Positions 47,347-57,588 of a stretch of DNA of 64,000 nucleotides are shown in pieces. Position 1 is the first letter of the stretch. Every line of letters begins with the position of its first letter. Position numbers and translations under genes: made by a program. Source of the stretch: Streptococcus cuniculi (GTDB taxonomy: Bacteria; Bacillota; Bacilli; Lactobacillales; Streptococcaceae); NCBI RefSeq assembly GCF_004570575.1, contig NZ_SPPD01000009.1, positions 1 to 64,000 of the forward strand, read 5' to 3'. The notes beneath the pieces were generated by a model that was not told the origin of the DNA, did no database searches, and saw only the letters and a program-made list of their open reading frames with translations.

Positions 47347-48717
47347 TTATTCTACCCCTCCTTGATAGCGGGGCAAAAACTCTTCCATCAGATAAGCCGT
47401 GTCATAATCCCCAGCTACAACTCGCTTATCCGCAATCAAGTCCAACTGAAAATCCGTATTGGTCACAAGACCGTCAATTTCCAACTCATAAAGGGCCCGC
47501 TGCATTTTCATCAGAGCCTCAAAACGGTTGGCACCATGGACAATGACCTTGGCAATCATGCTGTCATAGTAAGGGGGAATGGTATAGCCCGGATAAACAG
47601 CCGAGTCCACGCGCACTCCGACACCGCCACTCGGTAGGTAGAGATTGGAAATTTTCCCTGGGCTCGGCGCAAAGTGAGAGGCTGGATTTTCAGCGTTAAT
47701 TCGGCATTCAATAGCATGTCCTTGAATCTCGATATCTTCCTGCCTTACACTTAATTCCTGCCCTGCAGCAATACGAATTTGCTCCTTAACAATATCGACC
47801 CCTGTCACAAACTCGGTCACAGGATGCTCGACCTGCACGCGGGTATTCATTTCCATGAAGTAGAATTGGCCACTTGCTTCATCTAAGAGAAATTCAATCG
47901 TTCCTGCATTTTCATAGCCAACCGCTACTGCTGCCCGTACCGCTGCTTGCCCAATCTGCTCCCGCAAGGTTTGTCCAATAGCAATAGATGGGGCTTCTTC
48001 CAACACCTTTTGATTGTTGCGCTGGAGCGAGCAATCCCGCTCCCCTAGATGCACAACATGGCCGTATCGGTCTGCCAAAATCTGCACCTCAATGTGTCTG
48101 GCTGGATAGATGACCCGCTCCAGATACATCGCACCATTGCCAAAAGCAGCCTTGGCTTCACTTGATGCCGATTCAAAGGCCGATACGAGGTCCTCAGCTT
48201 TTCCGACCTTGCGAATCCCTTTTCCGCCGCCACCAGCTGAAGCCTTGAGCATGACAGGATAGCCAATGGCTTCTGCCACAGAAAGCGCCTCATCTGCTGT
48301 CATGATTTCACCATCAGATCCTGGAATCACTGGTACATCGGCCGCAATCATCTGGGCGCGAGCGTTGATTTTATCTCCCATCATGTCCATGACATCGCCA
48401 GATGGTCCGATAAATTGAATACCCACTTCTGCACAAAGGGTCGCAAAGATTGAATTTTCACTTAAAAAGCCAAAGCCCGGGTGAATCGCCTCTGCCCCCG
48501 TTACAACGGCTGCAGAAATAATGGCATTCATGTTCAAATAAGAGTCCCGCGAACGAGCCGGCCCAATGCAAATCGCTTCATCAGCCAGCATGGTGTGGAG
48601 AGCTTCCTTGTCAGCCGTTGAATAGACAGCCACCGTTGCAATCCCCAATTCACGCGCCGCTCGAATGATTCGCACCGCAATTTCACCACGATTTGCTATG
48701 AGTATTTTCCGAAACAT
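47347..48717 (-). CDS. accC: Acetyl-CoA carboxylase biotin carboxylase subunit
   Basis: 456 residues. MFRKILIANRGEIAVRIIRA start, ATP-grasp Gly-rich loop KASAGGGGKGIRKV (about 158-171), and FYFMEMNTRVQVEHPVTE with the catalytic Arg/Glu. Carboxylates biotin on AccB. 17 bp after fabZ. Confidence 0.97.
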   Translation of the reverse strand: MFRKILIANRGEIAVRIIRAARELGIATVAVYSTADKEALHTMLADEAICIGPARSRDSYLNMNAIISAAVVTGAEAIHPGFGFLSENSIFATLCAEVGIQFIGPSGDVMDMMGDKINARAQMIAADVPVIPGSDGEIMTADEALSVAEAIGYPVMLKASAGGGGKGIRKVGKAEDLVSAFESASSEAKAAFGNGAMYLERVIYPARHIEVQILADRYGHVVHLGERDCSLQRNNQKVLEEAPSIAIGQTLREQIGQAAVRAAVAVGYENAGTIEFLLDEASGQFYFMEMNTRVQVEHPVTEFVTGVDIVKEQIRIAAGQELSVRQEDIEIQGHAIECRINAENPASHFAPSPGKISNLYLPSGGVGVRVDSAVYPGYTIPPYYDSMIAKVIVHGANRFEALMKMQRALYELEIDGLVTNTDFQLDLIADKRVVAGDYDTAYLMEEFLPRYQGGVE

Positions 48718-48734
48718 GGCTCTCCTCCTTTCTC

Positions 48735-49157
48735 TTAACTCCCTATGGCAAACGTCAACGTCCCACTCGCCGCTAGTTTTCCATCTACTTCTGCCTTAGC
48801 TTCTACGACTGCAATCGTGCCGCGGCGTTTGACAAAGCGGGCAGTCATGATGAGCTGGTCACCTGGCACGACTTGTTTTTTAAATTTGACCTTGTCCATG
48901 CCTGCGTAAAAGACCAATTTCCCCTTGTTTTCTTCCTTGGATAATTCCAAGACACCTGCTGTCTGGGCTAGAGCTTCCATGATGAGAACCCCCGGCATAA
49001 CTGGATAGTCTGGAAAATGCCCGTTAAAGAAAGGCTCATTAATGGTCACATTTTTTAAGGCGACAATCTCATCTTCCGTCACCTCAAGTACCCGATCGAC
49101 CAAAAGCATGGGATAGCGATGAGGTAGGGCTTCTTTAATTGCTTGAATATCGATCAT
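48735..49157 (-). CDS. fabZ: 3-hydroxyacyl-ACP dehydratase FabZ
   Basis: 140 residues, hot-dog fold. [21 protein letters not shown] carries catalytic His (about 48) and Glu (about 62). Dehydrates 3-hydroxyacyl-ACP; streptococci pair it with FabM for unsaturation. Start overlaps the accB stop by 4 bp. Confidence 0.97.
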   Translation of the reverse strand: MIDIQAIKEALPHRYPMLLVDRVLEVTEDEIVALKNVTINEPFFNGHFPDYPVMPGVLIMEALAQTAGVLELSKEENKGKLVFYAGMDKVKFKKQVVPGDQLIMTARFVKRRGTIAVVEAKAEVDGKLAASGTLTFAIGS

Positions 49158-49618
49158 ACAATCCTCACCAATCCTTGTCCAAATTCAATCACCTCTTCAT
49201 TTGCAACCAAGACCTCTGCCACTACACCATCACACGGTGCAGGAATTTCATTCATGACCTTCATGGCTTCGATAATCATCACCGTCTGCCCTTGTTTCAC
49301 TGTATCTCCTACAGATACAAAGGCTGGCTTGTCTGGCGCTGGTGAGAGATAGGCCACTCCTACGAGCGGACTTTCTACTACCGTCCCTTCACTAGTGGCA
49401 TCAAGTATCGCTCCTGTAGTTGGTGCTGGCGTCGTATTCACTTGAGGAGCAACCACCGTTTCTGATACAGCCACTGAGGCTCCAACTGGAACTGTCGGTT
49501 CAAGTTTGTGCTCATTTTTACTAAAGACAAGCTGCACCCCTTCATTTGTATAGGAAAACTCACGTAGACTTGACTGGTCAAACTGATCCATCAAGTCTTT
49601 AATCTCTGTATTGTTCAC
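49154..49618 (-). CDS. accB: Biotin carboxyl carrier protein of acetyl-CoA carboxylase
   Basis: 154 residues. Short N-terminal helical part, an Ala/Pro/Thr-rich linker (about 45-78), and the biotinyl domain with EAMKVMNE (biotinylated Lys near 119). It directly abuts fabF. Complex partner of AccC. Confidence 0.96.
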   Translation of the reverse strand: MNNTEIKDLMDQFDQSSLREFSYTNEGVQLVFSKNEHKLEPTVPVGASVAVSETVVAPQVNTTPAPTTGAILDATSEGTVVESPLVGVAYLSPAPDKPAFVSVGDTVKQGQTVMIIEAMKVMNEIPAPCDGVVAEVLVANEEVIEFGQGLVRIV

Positions 49619-50851
49619 TTAATCCTCCCAACGTTTAAAGGCAACGACAGCATTGTGCCCCCCAAAACCAAAGGTATTGGAAATGGCGTGGCGAATCTCC
49701 ATGTCGCGTCCCTCTCCGTAAATGACATCTGCTTCAATGTCCTCTGATAAGGCTTGGGTGCCTGCTGTTTTTGGAGCGTGCGAATGGCGCATAGCTTCCA
49801 CCACCGCAACCGCCTCAATGGCTCCTGCAGCTCCCAATAAATGCCCTGTATAGGACTTGGTAGAAGAAACAGGTGTGTCGGTTCCAAATACGGTCACAAT
49901 CGCTTGGCTTTCTCCTTTTTCATTAGCCGGCGTTGATGTTCCATGCGCATTAATGTAATCAATATCCTCTGGTGCAAGACCTGCTTCCGTAAGCGCTAGT
50001 TTCATCGCCTTGACGGCACCGAGCCCTTCTGGATGAGGAGAGGTCATATGGTGGGCATCACAGGTATTGCCGTAGCCTACAATTTCCGCTAGGATAGTAG
50101 CTCCACGCTTCTCAGCATGCTCGAGACTTTCTAAGACCAGAACCGCTGCTCCTTCTCCCATGACGAAGCCATTGCGGTCCTTATCAAAAGGAATAGAAGC
50201 TCTCAGGGGATCTTCAGTAGTGGAGAGGGCTGTTAAGGCCTGGAAACCACCGATAGCAAACGGGGTAATCGCTGCTTCTGCTCCGCCTGCTAGGATAACA
50301 TCTTGGAAACCAAATTTGATTTCCCGAAAGGCTTCGCCAATGGCATCATTTGAGGACGCACAGGCAGTGATAACGCATTTGCAAATACCGTTTGCACCTA
50401 CCTGCATGGCGATATTTCCCGCAGCCATATTCGGAAGCGCCTTAGGAAGAGCCATCGGCCGAATGCGCTTCGCCCCTTTGGTATTCATCTTTTCAACCTG
50501 CTCTTCGATTTCCTTAATCCCACCGATACCAGTAGATAAGATGACCCCGAAGCGGTCACGATCAAGGCTTTCCGTTTCTAAATTCGCATTCGCAACTGCT
50601 TCATGAGCCGCATACATGGCATAAAGCGAGTACAAGTCATAACGATTTGTATCTTTTTTAACGAAATATTTATCAAATGGAAAATCGGTGACCTCTGCTG
50701 CATTGTGAACATTGTAGCTACTCGTATCAAACTTGGTAATTGGACCAATCCCGACTTTTCCAGTCTTTAAACTGCGCCAAAACTCTTCAGGTGTATTGCC
50801 AATCGGTGAGGTTAAACCGTATCCTGTTACTACTACGCGATGTGTTGTCAT
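49619..50851 (-). CDS. fabF: 3-oxoacyl-ACP synthase II
   Basis: 410 residues. Active-site Cys in VITACASSNDAIG (about 165), His in NAHGTSTPANEKGE (about 303) and His in KSYTGHLLGAAGAIEA (about 340) give the KAS-II triad. Elongates acyl-ACP. Confidence 0.97.
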   Translation of the reverse strand: MTTHRVVVTGYGLTSPIGNTPEEFWRSLKTGKVGIGPITKFDTSSYNVHNAAEVTDFPFDKYFVKKDTNRYDLYSLYAMYAAHEAVANANLETESLDRDRFGVILSTGIGGIKEIEEQVEKMNTKGAKRIRPMALPKALPNMAAGNIAMQVGANGICKCVITACASSNDAIGEAFREIKFGFQDVILAGGAEAAITPFAIGGFQALTALSTTEDPLRASIPFDKDRNGFVMGEGAAVLVLESLEHAEKRGATILAEIVGYGNTCDAHHMTSPHPEGLGAVKAMKLALTEAGLAPEDIDYINAHGTSTPANEKGESQAIVTVFGTDTPVSSTKSYTGHLLGAAGAIEAVAVVEAMRHSHAPKTAGTQALSEDIEADVIYGEGRDMEIRHAISNTFGFGGHNAVVAFKRWED

Positions 50852-50862
50852 ATCTTACTCCT

Positions 50863-51597
50863 TTATTGCATGGTTAGGCCACCGTCAATGGCGATGACTT
50901 GTCCGGTGAGGTATTCTTGGCGAGCGAGGAAAACAGCGACCTCTGCCACTTCTTGTGCTAAGCCAAAGCGCTTCATCGGAATTTGCCCGAGCATGGCTTC
51001 TTTGATCTTATCTGCTAAGACCGCTGTCATATCCGACTCGATAAAGCCCGGAGCAATCGCATTGACACGAACATTGCGCCCTGCCACTTCACGGGCAATG
51101 GACTTGGTCAATCCAATCACACCTGCCTTAGATGCGGCATAGTTGGCCTGACCAGCATTTCCTATCAATCCAACGACGCTGGAGACATTGATAATGGCAC
51201 CACTCCTTGCCTTGGTCATTGGCTTTAATACAGCCTGCGTCATGTGGAAAGTCCCTGTAAGGTTGACCTTGAGCACCGCTTCAAAATCATCTTCTGTCAT
51301 CTTGAGCGCAAGCCCATCTTTGGTAATCCCCGCATTGTTGACCAAGATATCCACAGACCCTGCCAAATCAATGGCTTCAGCCACCATACGCTTGGCATCT
51401 GCCTGCTCTCCGACATCACCCAGCACCACATGAACCTTGACACCATAACCAGAGAAGCTCTCTAAGACCTCTTCTGAAATGCTGCTTCGTCCATTTAAGA
51501 TAACATTGGCACCTTGCTTGGTAAATTCCTGGGCAATCGCTAGGCCAACTCCACGACTAGACCCTGTAATCAATACATTTTTTCCACTTACTTCCAT
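50863..51597 (-). CDS. fabG: 3-oxoacyl-ACP reductase
   Basis: 244 residues, SDR fold. TGSSRGVGLAIA (NADPH loop, about 11-22), NNAGIT, and YAASKAG with catalytic Tyr/Lys (about 153-157). The second reduction step's substrate producer for FabZ. 4 bp after fabD's end. Confidence 0.97.
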   Translation of the reverse strand: MEVSGKNVLITGSSRGVGLAIAQEFTKQGANVILNGRSSISEEVLESFSGYGVKVHVVLGDVGEQADAKRMVAEAIDLAGSVDILVNNAGITKDGLALKMTEDDFEAVLKVNLTGTFHMTQAVLKPMTKARSGAIINVSSVVGLIGNAGQANYAASKAGVIGLTKSIAREVAGRNVRVNAIAPGFIESDMTAVLADKIKEAMLGQIPMKRFGLAQEVAEVAVFLARQEYLTGQVIAIDGGLTMQ

Positions 51598-51600
51598 TTG

Positions 51601-52524
51601 TTAGTCCTCTGTTGTAAACGCTGTGAGTGTCGCCAGATTTTCCACCTGCTGAACACGTGCCGAACGGTCGATTTTTTTCAAAAAGCCTGACAAGACTGTT
51701 CCCGGACCAATTTCGACAAATTCTGTCACCCCTGCTGCTTGCATGCAGGCAATCCCATCATAAAATCGCACAGGCTCCATCACCTGACGGGTCAAAAGTG
51801 GCACAATCTCCTCCTTGGTCATGACCCGAGCAAGGGTATTTCCAACCAAGGGAATCTCAAAATCCCCAAAGGAAATGCTTGCCAAATCCTCGGCCAAGCG
51901 CCTTGAAGCGGGTTGCAATAAGGCGGTATGAAAGGGACCTGATACATTGAGCAGGATCATTCGCTTCACGCCAGCTTCTTTTAACAAGGCAACCGCTGCA
52001 TCAACCGCGGCTACTTCACCGCCAATGACGATTTGAGCTGGGGTATTGTAATTGGCAGGCGCTACAATGCCATGAATCGATGCAGCCTGACAGGCACTCT
52101 CAATGGTGTCCAAGTCCGCATGTAGTACCGCTACCATTTTACCGTTCCCTGCTGGCGCAGCCGTTTCCATATATTCACCGCGCTTTGCCACCAAGGCAAC
52201 CGCCTCCTTAAAGTCCAGAGCACCTGATGCTACCAAGGCGCTGTACTCTCCCAGAGATAGACCTGCTACCATGTCTGCTCTTGCTCCTTTTTCCTTGAGC
52301 AAGCGCCAAATCGCAACCGAAGTCGTTAAAATAGCGGGCTGAGTATAGCGGGTCTGGTTGAGCTTTTCTTCATCGGTATCAATCAAGTCTCGCACATCAT
52401 AACCAAGGACGCTTGCCGCCTCATCAAAGGTCTGTCTCACAATGTCATACTGGTCATACAAGTCCCGTCCCATTCCTAGATATTGGGCTCCTTGACCAGC
52501 AAATAGATAGGCTGTTTTTATCAT
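51601..52524 (-). CDS. fabD: Malonyl-CoA:ACP transacylase
   Basis: 307 residues from MIKTAYLFAGQGAQYLGMG; the in-frame opening further upstream lies in fabK and lacks an RBS. GLSLGEYSAL (Ser about 91) and the GPFHTALLQPA His (about 200) form the acyl-transfer dyad. Loads malonate on ACP. Starts 1 bp after the fabK stop. Confidence 0.96.
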   Translation of the reverse strand: MIKTAYLFAGQGAQYLGMGRDLYDQYDIVRQTFDEAASVLGYDVRDLIDTDEEKLNQTRYTQPAILTTSVAIWRLLKEKGARADMVAGLSLGEYSALVASGALDFKEAVALVAKRGEYMETAAPAGNGKMVAVLHADLDTIESACQAASIHGIVAPANYNTPAQIVIGGEVAAVDAAVALLKEAGVKRMILLNVSGPFHTALLQPASRRLAEDLASISFGDFEIPLVGNTLARVMTKEEIVPLLTRQVMEPVRFYDGIACMQAAGVTEFVEIGPGTVLSGFLKKIDRSARVQQVENLATLTAFTTED

Positions 52525-52525
52525 C

Positions 52526-53494
52526 TTATGCTCCATTTCCTGCCCAACGTGCTGCTTGTTCCTTGATAACTTGGGCTGCTCCCTCATAAATATCTTGCAC
52601 AATCTCGGCACAAGACTCTTCCTTGGTAATCAATCCAGCAATCTGACCAGCCATGACAGAACCGTATTCCACATCACCATCTACTACTGCATGTTTCAAG
52701 GCACCTGCCCCTAGCTCTTCAATGTCTTTGCTGTCTTTCAAGCCACGAAGGAAGTCTTTTTCTGCACTCGCATAGGCTGTCGAGAGCTTGTTTTTAATCG
52801 CCCGTACAGGATGGCCAACCACTTGAGCAGAAATGGTGGTATCAATATCTTTTGCCTTGAGAATCTTAGCCTTGAAGTTGGGATGGGCATTGGACTCTTT
52901 TGCGACCACAAAACGGGTCCCGACCTGAACGGCTTCTGCTCCCAGCATAAAGGCTGCCGCAGCCCCATGACCGTCTGCGATTCCACCCGCTGCAATCACA
53001 GGAATCGAAACCGCTTCTGCCACCTGCCGCACCAAGGTCATGGTCGTCAATTTACCGATGTGTCCCCCTGCTTCCATGCCTTCTGCAATGACCGCATCCA
53101 CACCTAGCTTTTCCATCCGCTTCGCTAGTGCAACACTTGGAACGACCGGAATGACGGTAATACCCGCCGCATGGAACCGCTCCATATATTTTCCTGGATT
53201 GCCAGCACCAGTTGTCACGACTTTTACGCCCTCTTCAATGACCAAGTCCACAATATCATCGACAAAGGGTGAAAGGAGCATGATATTGACACCAAAGGAC
53301 TTATTTGTCAGCGCCTTAACCTTGTCGATATTGGCTTTAACGACTTCTTTCGGAGCATTTCCTCCACCGATAATCCCTAGACCACCAGCATTTGATACTG
53401 CTCCAGCTAGGTCTCCATCTGCAACCCAAGCCATGCCACCTTGAAAAATCGGATACTCAATCTCAAGTAGTTCTGTAATCTTTGTTTGCATCAT
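52526..53494 (-). CDS. fabK: FMN-dependent enoyl-ACP reductase II
   Basis: 322 residues, TIM-barrel of the nitronate monooxygenase/FabK family. YPIFQGGMAWVADGDLAGAVS start, AEGMEAGGHIG (catalytic His near 144) and AAGGIADGHG. It replaces FabI and makes streptococci insensitive to triclosan. First gene after the acpP terminator, with a FabT-type site upstream. Confidence 0.96.
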   Translation of the reverse strand: MMQTKITELLEIEYPIFQGGMAWVADGDLAGAVSNAGGLGIIGGGNAPKEVVKANIDKVKALTNKSFGVNIMLLSPFVDDIVDLVIEEGVKVVTTGAGNPGKYMERFHAAGITVIPVVPSVALAKRMEKLGVDAVIAEGMEAGGHIGKLTTMTLVRQVAEAVSIPVIAAGGIADGHGAAAAFMLGAEAVQVGTRFVVAKESNAHPNFKAKILKAKDIDTTISAQVVGHPVRAIKNKLSTAYASAEKDFLRGLKDSKDIEELGAGALKHAVVDGDVEYGSVMAGQIAGLITKEESCAEIVQDIYEGAAQVIKEQAARWAGNGA

Positions 53495-53611
53495 GTCCCC
53501 TTTTCAATTCTTCATTTGCTTAGTTAATCATTTGAACATCAAACAATTAACTAAACAAGGAAGCGGGGTGCTTGTCCCCACTACCTATTTAAAATACTTT
53601 GATGGTTCAAC

Positions 53612-53629
53612 GTTTTGATAATCAAAGTA
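53612..53629. promoter_or_regulatory. FabT-type operator upstream of fabK
   Basis: GTTTTGATAATCAAAGTA is a near-perfect inverted repeat of TTTGA/TCAAA type, matching the FabT (MarR) box. A further half site ACTTTGATGGTTCAA stands at 53597-53611. Expected to repress fabK and following genes. Confidence 0.7.
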
Positions 53630-53640
53630 TTTACTCCAGT

Positions 53641-53665
53641 AAAAATGCTAGATACTAGCATTTTT
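53641..53665. terminator. Terminator between acpP and fabK
   Basis: Palindrome AAAAATGCTAG-ata-CTAGCATTTTT. It splits the cluster into a fabT-fabH-acpP unit and a fabK-accA unit, with partial read-through possible. Confidence 0.75.
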
Positions 53666-53686
53666 ATTCTTTATTGTTCTTCTGTC

Positions 53687-53911
53687 TTATTTTGTTTGTT
53701 CTTCCACGTAAGCGACCAAATCCGCTACGGTATTCAAACCATCTTCTGATTCGATTTGAATATCAAATTCGTCTTCAATTTCTGAGATGACTTGGAAAAG
53801 ATCCAATGAATCTGCATCTAAATCTTCAAATGTTGTTGTAAGGGTTACTTCTTCTGCGTCCTTACCAAGTTCTTCCACTATAATTGCTTGTACTTTTTCA
53901 AATACTGCCAT
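53687..53911 (-). CDS. acpP: Acyl carrier protein
   Basis: 74 residues, acidic. [13 protein letters not shown] contains the phosphopantetheine Ser (about 36), here DADSLDLF rather than the more common DSLDVVEL. It is therefore the streptococcal AcpP of the fab cluster. Modified by AcpS encoded at 63388-63759. Confidence 0.95.
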   Translation of the reverse strand: MAVFEKVQAIIVEELGKDAEEVTLTTTFEDLDADSLDLFQVISEIEDEFDIQIESEDGLNTVADLVAYVEEQTK

Positions 53912-53970
53912 GATGTTTCTCCTTTAAGAAAATAATAAAATTTTTAATAACTGTAAAAACAGTTCATTAA

Positions 53971-54948
53971 CTAAAGTGTTAAAAGAATGGCTCCCCAGGT
54001 GAGGCCTCCACCAAAACCGCTTAAGACAAGGGTTTGGCTGCCATCAAGGAAAATTTTTCCTTGCTCGACACACTCCGATAGTAGAATCGGAATACTTGCC
54101 GCACTGGTATTGCCATACTCCGCCATATTGGCTGGAAATTTACGGATGTCGCTGCGCAACTTCTTGGCCATTTTTTCCAAAATCCGCCGGTTGGCCTGAT
54201 GGAGTAGGTAATAATCCACATCCTCATCCGTCAAGCCCTGACTAGCTAACAAGTCGTCCAAGGTCTTGGTCACATCTCGAACCGCAAATTCAAAGATGGA
54301 GCGCCCCTCCATTTTCAGATAGGGAGCATCTTCTCCTGCTTCTGAAAATGGAGATGAAAGTCCTAGGACACCCGACTGCAAATCCGTGCCCCTGCTGCCA
54401 TCTGTCCGATGAATTTCTCCTAAGAAATGCGGCTGATCGGTCGCTTCTAACAAGACACCACCCGCCCCATCTCCAAAGAGAACCGCTGTGCTTCTGTCTG
54501 ACCAGTCAAGGGCTTTTGATAGGATCTCTGCCCCAATCACTAGACCCTTTTGGTAGCGCCCTGAAGCAATGAGTTTTTCAGCAGTAGATAAGGCAAAGAC
54601 GAAACCTGAACAGGCTGCGACCAAGTCATAGGCGAAGGCCTGCGTTGCCCCAATCTTAGCTTGAACTCGCGCTGCTGTTGAAGGCATAGCTGAATCGGGC
54701 GTAATCGTTGCAACGATGATAAAATCAATCGTTTCTGGAGCAGTGCCACTTTTTTGTAAGAGTTGCGTAGCTACCTGCGCGGCTAAATCGCTGGTCTCTT
54801 CATCTTTTGTGATATGGCGCCTGCGAATGCCTGTCCGCGAAGCAATCCATTCATCACTCGTGTCCATCAGCTGCGCTAAATCATCATTTTCAATGACCTG
54901 CGCTGGCACATAGTGAGCCACCTGACTGATTTTTGCAAAGGTTGTCAT
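53971..54948 (-). CDS. fabH: 3-oxoacyl-ACP synthase III
   Basis: 325 residues. Active Cys in [13 protein letters not shown] (about 113), His in [11 protein letters not shown] (about 250) and Asn in [12 protein letters not shown] (about 280). Starts chain synthesis from acetyl-CoA and malonyl-ACP. Overlaps the fabT stop by 4 bp. Confidence 0.97.
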   Translation of the reverse strand: MTTFAKISQVAHYVPAQVIENDDLAQLMDTSDEWIASRTGIRRRHITKDEETSDLAAQVATQLLQKSGTAPETIDFIIVATITPDSAMPSTAARVQAKIGATQAFAYDLVAACSGFVFALSTAEKLIASGRYQKGLVIGAEILSKALDWSDRSTAVLFGDGAGGVLLEATDQPHFLGEIHRTDGSRGTDLQSGVLGLSSPFSEAGEDAPYLKMEGRSIFEFAVRDVTKTLDDLLASQGLTDEDVDYYLLHQANRRILEKMAKKLRSDIRKFPANMAEYGNTSAASIPILLSECVEQGKIFLDGSQTLVLSGFGGGLTWGAILLTL

Positions 54949-55379
54949 TTTAAGTCCTCCAAGAAATGATAGAGTTTCAAGAGACCCTTTTTCATGACCT
55001 TAAATTCGGCTTCATCCATATCTGATGTAATCTGGCGCACCATTTCATTGTGAAATCGTTGGTGCAAACGATAGACCAATCTTCCTTTTTTGGTCAAATG
55101 AAGATGAATCACACGACGATCCTTGGTCGATCGAATCCGTTCAATATAGCCTTTTCGTTCCAAATTATTCAGACTGGTGGTCACCGTACCTAGTGTCACC
55201 ATCAAAGTACGGGCAACATCGCTCGGAGTTACACCGGCTTTGTCACCAATGACATCGATCGTGTGCATCTCCTTGATTGAAATATCCTTGAAGCGGCTCC
55301 CCCGCAGACTGGTCTCCTCAATAATGAGCACATTATTAAAAATCGCAGTCAGATATTCATTGATCTTTGCATCTTCCAC
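54945..55379 (-). CDS. fabT: FabT, MarR-family repressor of fatty-acid synthesis
   Basis: 144 residues with GTG start and AAGGAGG upstream. w[35 protein letters not shown] (cited in part) near 50-80 and wing [14 protein letters not shown]. Binds acyl-ACP as co-repressor and represses the fab cluster including its own promoter, which has two FabT-type sites. Confidence 0.95.
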   Translation of the reverse strand: MEDAKINEYLTAIFNNVLIIEETSLRGSRFKDISIKEMHTIDVIGDKAGVTPSDVARTLMVTLGTVTTSLNNLERKGYIERIRSTKDRRVIHLHLTKKGRLVYRLHQRFHNEMVRQITSDMDEAEFKVMKKGLLKLYHFLEDLK

Positions 55380-55399
55380 AATCGAATGCCTCCTTACAT

Positions 55400-55447
55400 A
55401 CTTTGACTATCAAAGTATACGACAAATTAGTTTGATTGTCAAATATT
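55400..55447 (-). promoter_or_regulatory. fabT promoter with two FabT-type operators
   Basis: Minus strand TTGACA, 17-bp spacer, TATACT. Site 1 ACTTTGACTATCAAAGT (55400-55416) covers the downstream edge of the -10. Site 2 ATTTGACAATCAAACT (about 55431-55446) covers the -35. Clear autorepression layout. Confidence 0.8.
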
Positions 55448-55470
55448 TTTTGTCACACCGGAAAAAAACA

Positions 55471-55918
55471 AGATACGAGGACGTGAAACAACTCCTAGAC
55501 AAAATAGGAAATACGACGAGTGAAAAGCTCCAGTGGAGGTTTTCAGCCTAATATTCCCAGCTGTAATCAATTAAAGCTGAAACAGCTACGTCCACCTAAA
55601 GGCATTCGTAACTGTAACTAGCTAAAGCCAAAACAGCTACCTATCCACTAAAGGGATTCTCAGCTGTAACTCGCTAAAGCGAGAACAGCTGCCTATCTTT
55701 TTTTACACAGCTCTTAGTCCGTGTTCAATTAAACAAATGAAATGTAGTGAATATCCAGCTAGCTACCGCCAACATGAAACTATAACTTAACAAGTTGCGC
55801 TAGCTTTTTCAAATGGACCTCGATTCTCAGCTGTAATCGGCTAAAGCCAAAACAGCTAACTATCTTTTTCGCACAGAGTTTAGGGCGAGTTCAATTACTC
55901 AAAATACGAGTGCGTTTT
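55471..55918. repeat. Large modular interspersed repeat with tandem CAGCTGTAA units
   Basis: Fills the fabM-fabT gap. It starts AAGATACGAGGACGTGAAAC, has the hairpin GAAAAGCTCC/GGAGGTTTTC (55520-55543), then three tandem ~50-bp units of the form CAGCTGTAAC...GCTAAAGC...AACAGCTGCCTATC (from about 55558). A right arm ending CCGTGTTCAATT follows (about 55735). A further unit and right arm stand at 55812-55895. Each unit is a hairpin CAGCTGT/ACAGCTG. No gene. Confidence 0.7.
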
Positions 55919-55919
55919 C

Positions 55920-56708
55920 CTACTGTCCTGCAAACCGTGGTCTACGGCGTTCAAAATGAGCTCGGACTCCTTCTTTAAAATCTTCTTTAAAAGCTAGTTC
56001 GCGTTGCAAATCAAGTTCTAGCCCTGCATATTCTTCCCATGTTTCAAATTCACTCTTCCACATCAATTCTTTGATGGCACGGTAGGAATTTGGCGAATTT
56101 CTTAAAAGGCGTTTGACCAACTGCTGGCAGGTCTTGACTAATTTTTCCTGCTCGACTACTTTGTACACCAGTCCATATTCCAAGGCTTTTTCTGCGCTTA
56201 GACTTTCGCCTGTCATAGCAAGTTGACTGGCACGGGTTGCGCCGATACTACGACTGAGCAAGAACAAGCCACCCGCATCAGGTGCTAGACCAACACCAAC
56301 AAAGGCCTGAATAAACTTGGTCTTATCAGAGGCAAGGACAAAATCTGCTGCAACAGCCATATTGGCTGCCGCCCCTGCCACCGCACCGTCGGTCACCATG
56401 ATGACGGGCTTGGGCAATTTCTTAAGAGCAAAGGAAATCTGGTTGACCAGCTCTGCGATTTTGACCAAGGACGCAATATCATCCTCATCTACAGCCCGTT
56501 TCATTTCGACCAAATCACCGCCGACTGAAAAAACAGTTCCCTCTGCTTGGATAATGAGAAGCGCTACCTCATCTGAATCAGCTTGCCCAATTGCATCTAG
56601 CATTTCTTCGCACATGGGAATATTAAAGCCATTTGATACTTCGGGACGGCACAAGGTCAGCCTCGCAATACGCTCTTCTACTTCATACCGAATCGTTTCA
56701 TAGGTCAT
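55920..56708 (-). CDS. fabM: Enoyl-ACP isomerase FabM / enoyl-CoA hydratase family
   Basis: 262 residues from [17 protein letters not shown], chosen for the AAAGGAGG upstream. Crotonase fold with [13 protein letters not shown] (about 62) and [18 protein letters not shown] oxyanion region. In streptococci the homologue next to fabT isomerises trans-2- to cis-3-decenoyl-ACP to make unsaturated fatty acids. Length and position agree. Monocistronic, separated from fabT by the repeat above. Confidence 0.88.
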   Translation of the reverse strand: MTYETIRYEVEERIARLTLCRPEVSNGFNIPMCEEMLDAIGQADSDEVALLIIQAEGTVFSVGGDLVEMKRAVDEDDIASLVKIAELVNQISFALKKLPKPVIMVTDGAVAGAAANMAVAADFVLASDKTKFIQAFVGVGLAPDAGGLFLLSRSIGATRASQLAMTGESLSAEKALEYGLVYKVVEQEKLVKTCQQLVKRLLRNSPNSYRAIKELMWKSEFETWEEYAGLELDLQRELAFKEDFKEGVRAHFERRRPRFAGQ

Positions 56709-56923
56709 CTTTGTCCTCCTTTTATGGTTATAGACTGTCAACTTTTAGTTGCTAGCATCGTTTCCTTTTGATGAGTGAACCATATCATCAATCAAAGCGA
56801 AACGACGATCATTTGATGCCTCAAAGAAAGAGGTTTTACGTGTTGGAGCTATTCTATCACATATTTTTCAGAAAACAAGGAGTTCTGGTGTGACAGCCGA
56901 TGCGATTTCGTCTTAGAAATAAC

Positions 56924-56945
56924 AAAAAAGGAGTCAAGGCTCCTT
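56924..56945 (-). terminator. Terminator of the HAD gene
   Basis: Minus strand AAGGAG-ccttga-CTCCTTTTTT, 5 bp beyond the HAD stop. Confidence 0.8.
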
Positions 56946-56949
56946 ACAT

Positions 56950-57588
56950 TTACAACTTATCCAGCAAATCTCCCAGTCGATCTAAAAAATCATCTGCCTG
57001 CGACTGATCTAAGCCCAATTCTTGATCTCGAATGGCCCAGACAGTTAGACCCGCGGCTTTTCCTGCTTCGATTCCTTTCGGGCTATCTTCGATGACCAGA
57101 GTTTCGGATTTGGCAAAGCCTAGCGCGCTCCAGACTTTTTCGTAGACTTCAGGGTCAGGCTTACAGGCTTTACATTCTGTCCCAGAAAAGACATGGGAGA
57201 AATAAGAACGAATCCCCGCTTCGGTCAAGGCACGCTCAATCTCGCTGCGATCTGTATTAGAAGCCAGTGCAAGTTCAATCCCCTTTTCCTTTAGACTAGC
57301 CAAAACCCTTGGCACATCTAGGAAGAGACAATCCTTGTAGGGCGTTTGTCGACCTTCCTTGTACTCTTTGTATTCTGCTTCTAGGGCTGGGATATCCCAG
57401 TTGTCATAATCGTCCTGCAGGACGAGCTTCCACACTTGTTTGGCCCGACCTCCAACAAAAATAGCTGGATTTAGGTGAGCGACCGACAAACCCTTGGTCG
57501 CTAGAAAATCTGCCCGTCGCTGATAATAGAAATGTTCCGTCTGGAACAAGACACCGTCCATATCAAAAATAATCCCTTTATAGGCCAT
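56950..57588 (-). CDS. HAD-superfamily hydrolase (beta-phosphoglucomutase-like)
   Basis: 212 residues. Motif I IIFDMDGVLFQTE (about 6-18), motif II LASNTD, motif III/IV CKPDPEVYEKV and VIEDSPKGIEAGKAAG. HAD-IA with helical cap; the substrate is unknown (sugar phosphate or phosphoglycolate type). RBS AAGGAG; monocistronic. Confidence 0.9.
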   Translation of the reverse strand: MAYKGIIFDMDGVLFQTEHFYYQRRADFLATKGLSVAHLNPAIFVGGRAKQVWKLVLQDDYDNWDIPALEAEYKEYKEGRQTPYKDCLFLDVPRVLASLKEKGIELALASNTDRSEIERALTEAGIRSYFSHVFSGTECKACKPDPEVYEKVWSALGFAKSETLVIEDSPKGIEAGKAAGLTVWAIRDQELGLDQSQADDFLDRLGDLLDKL

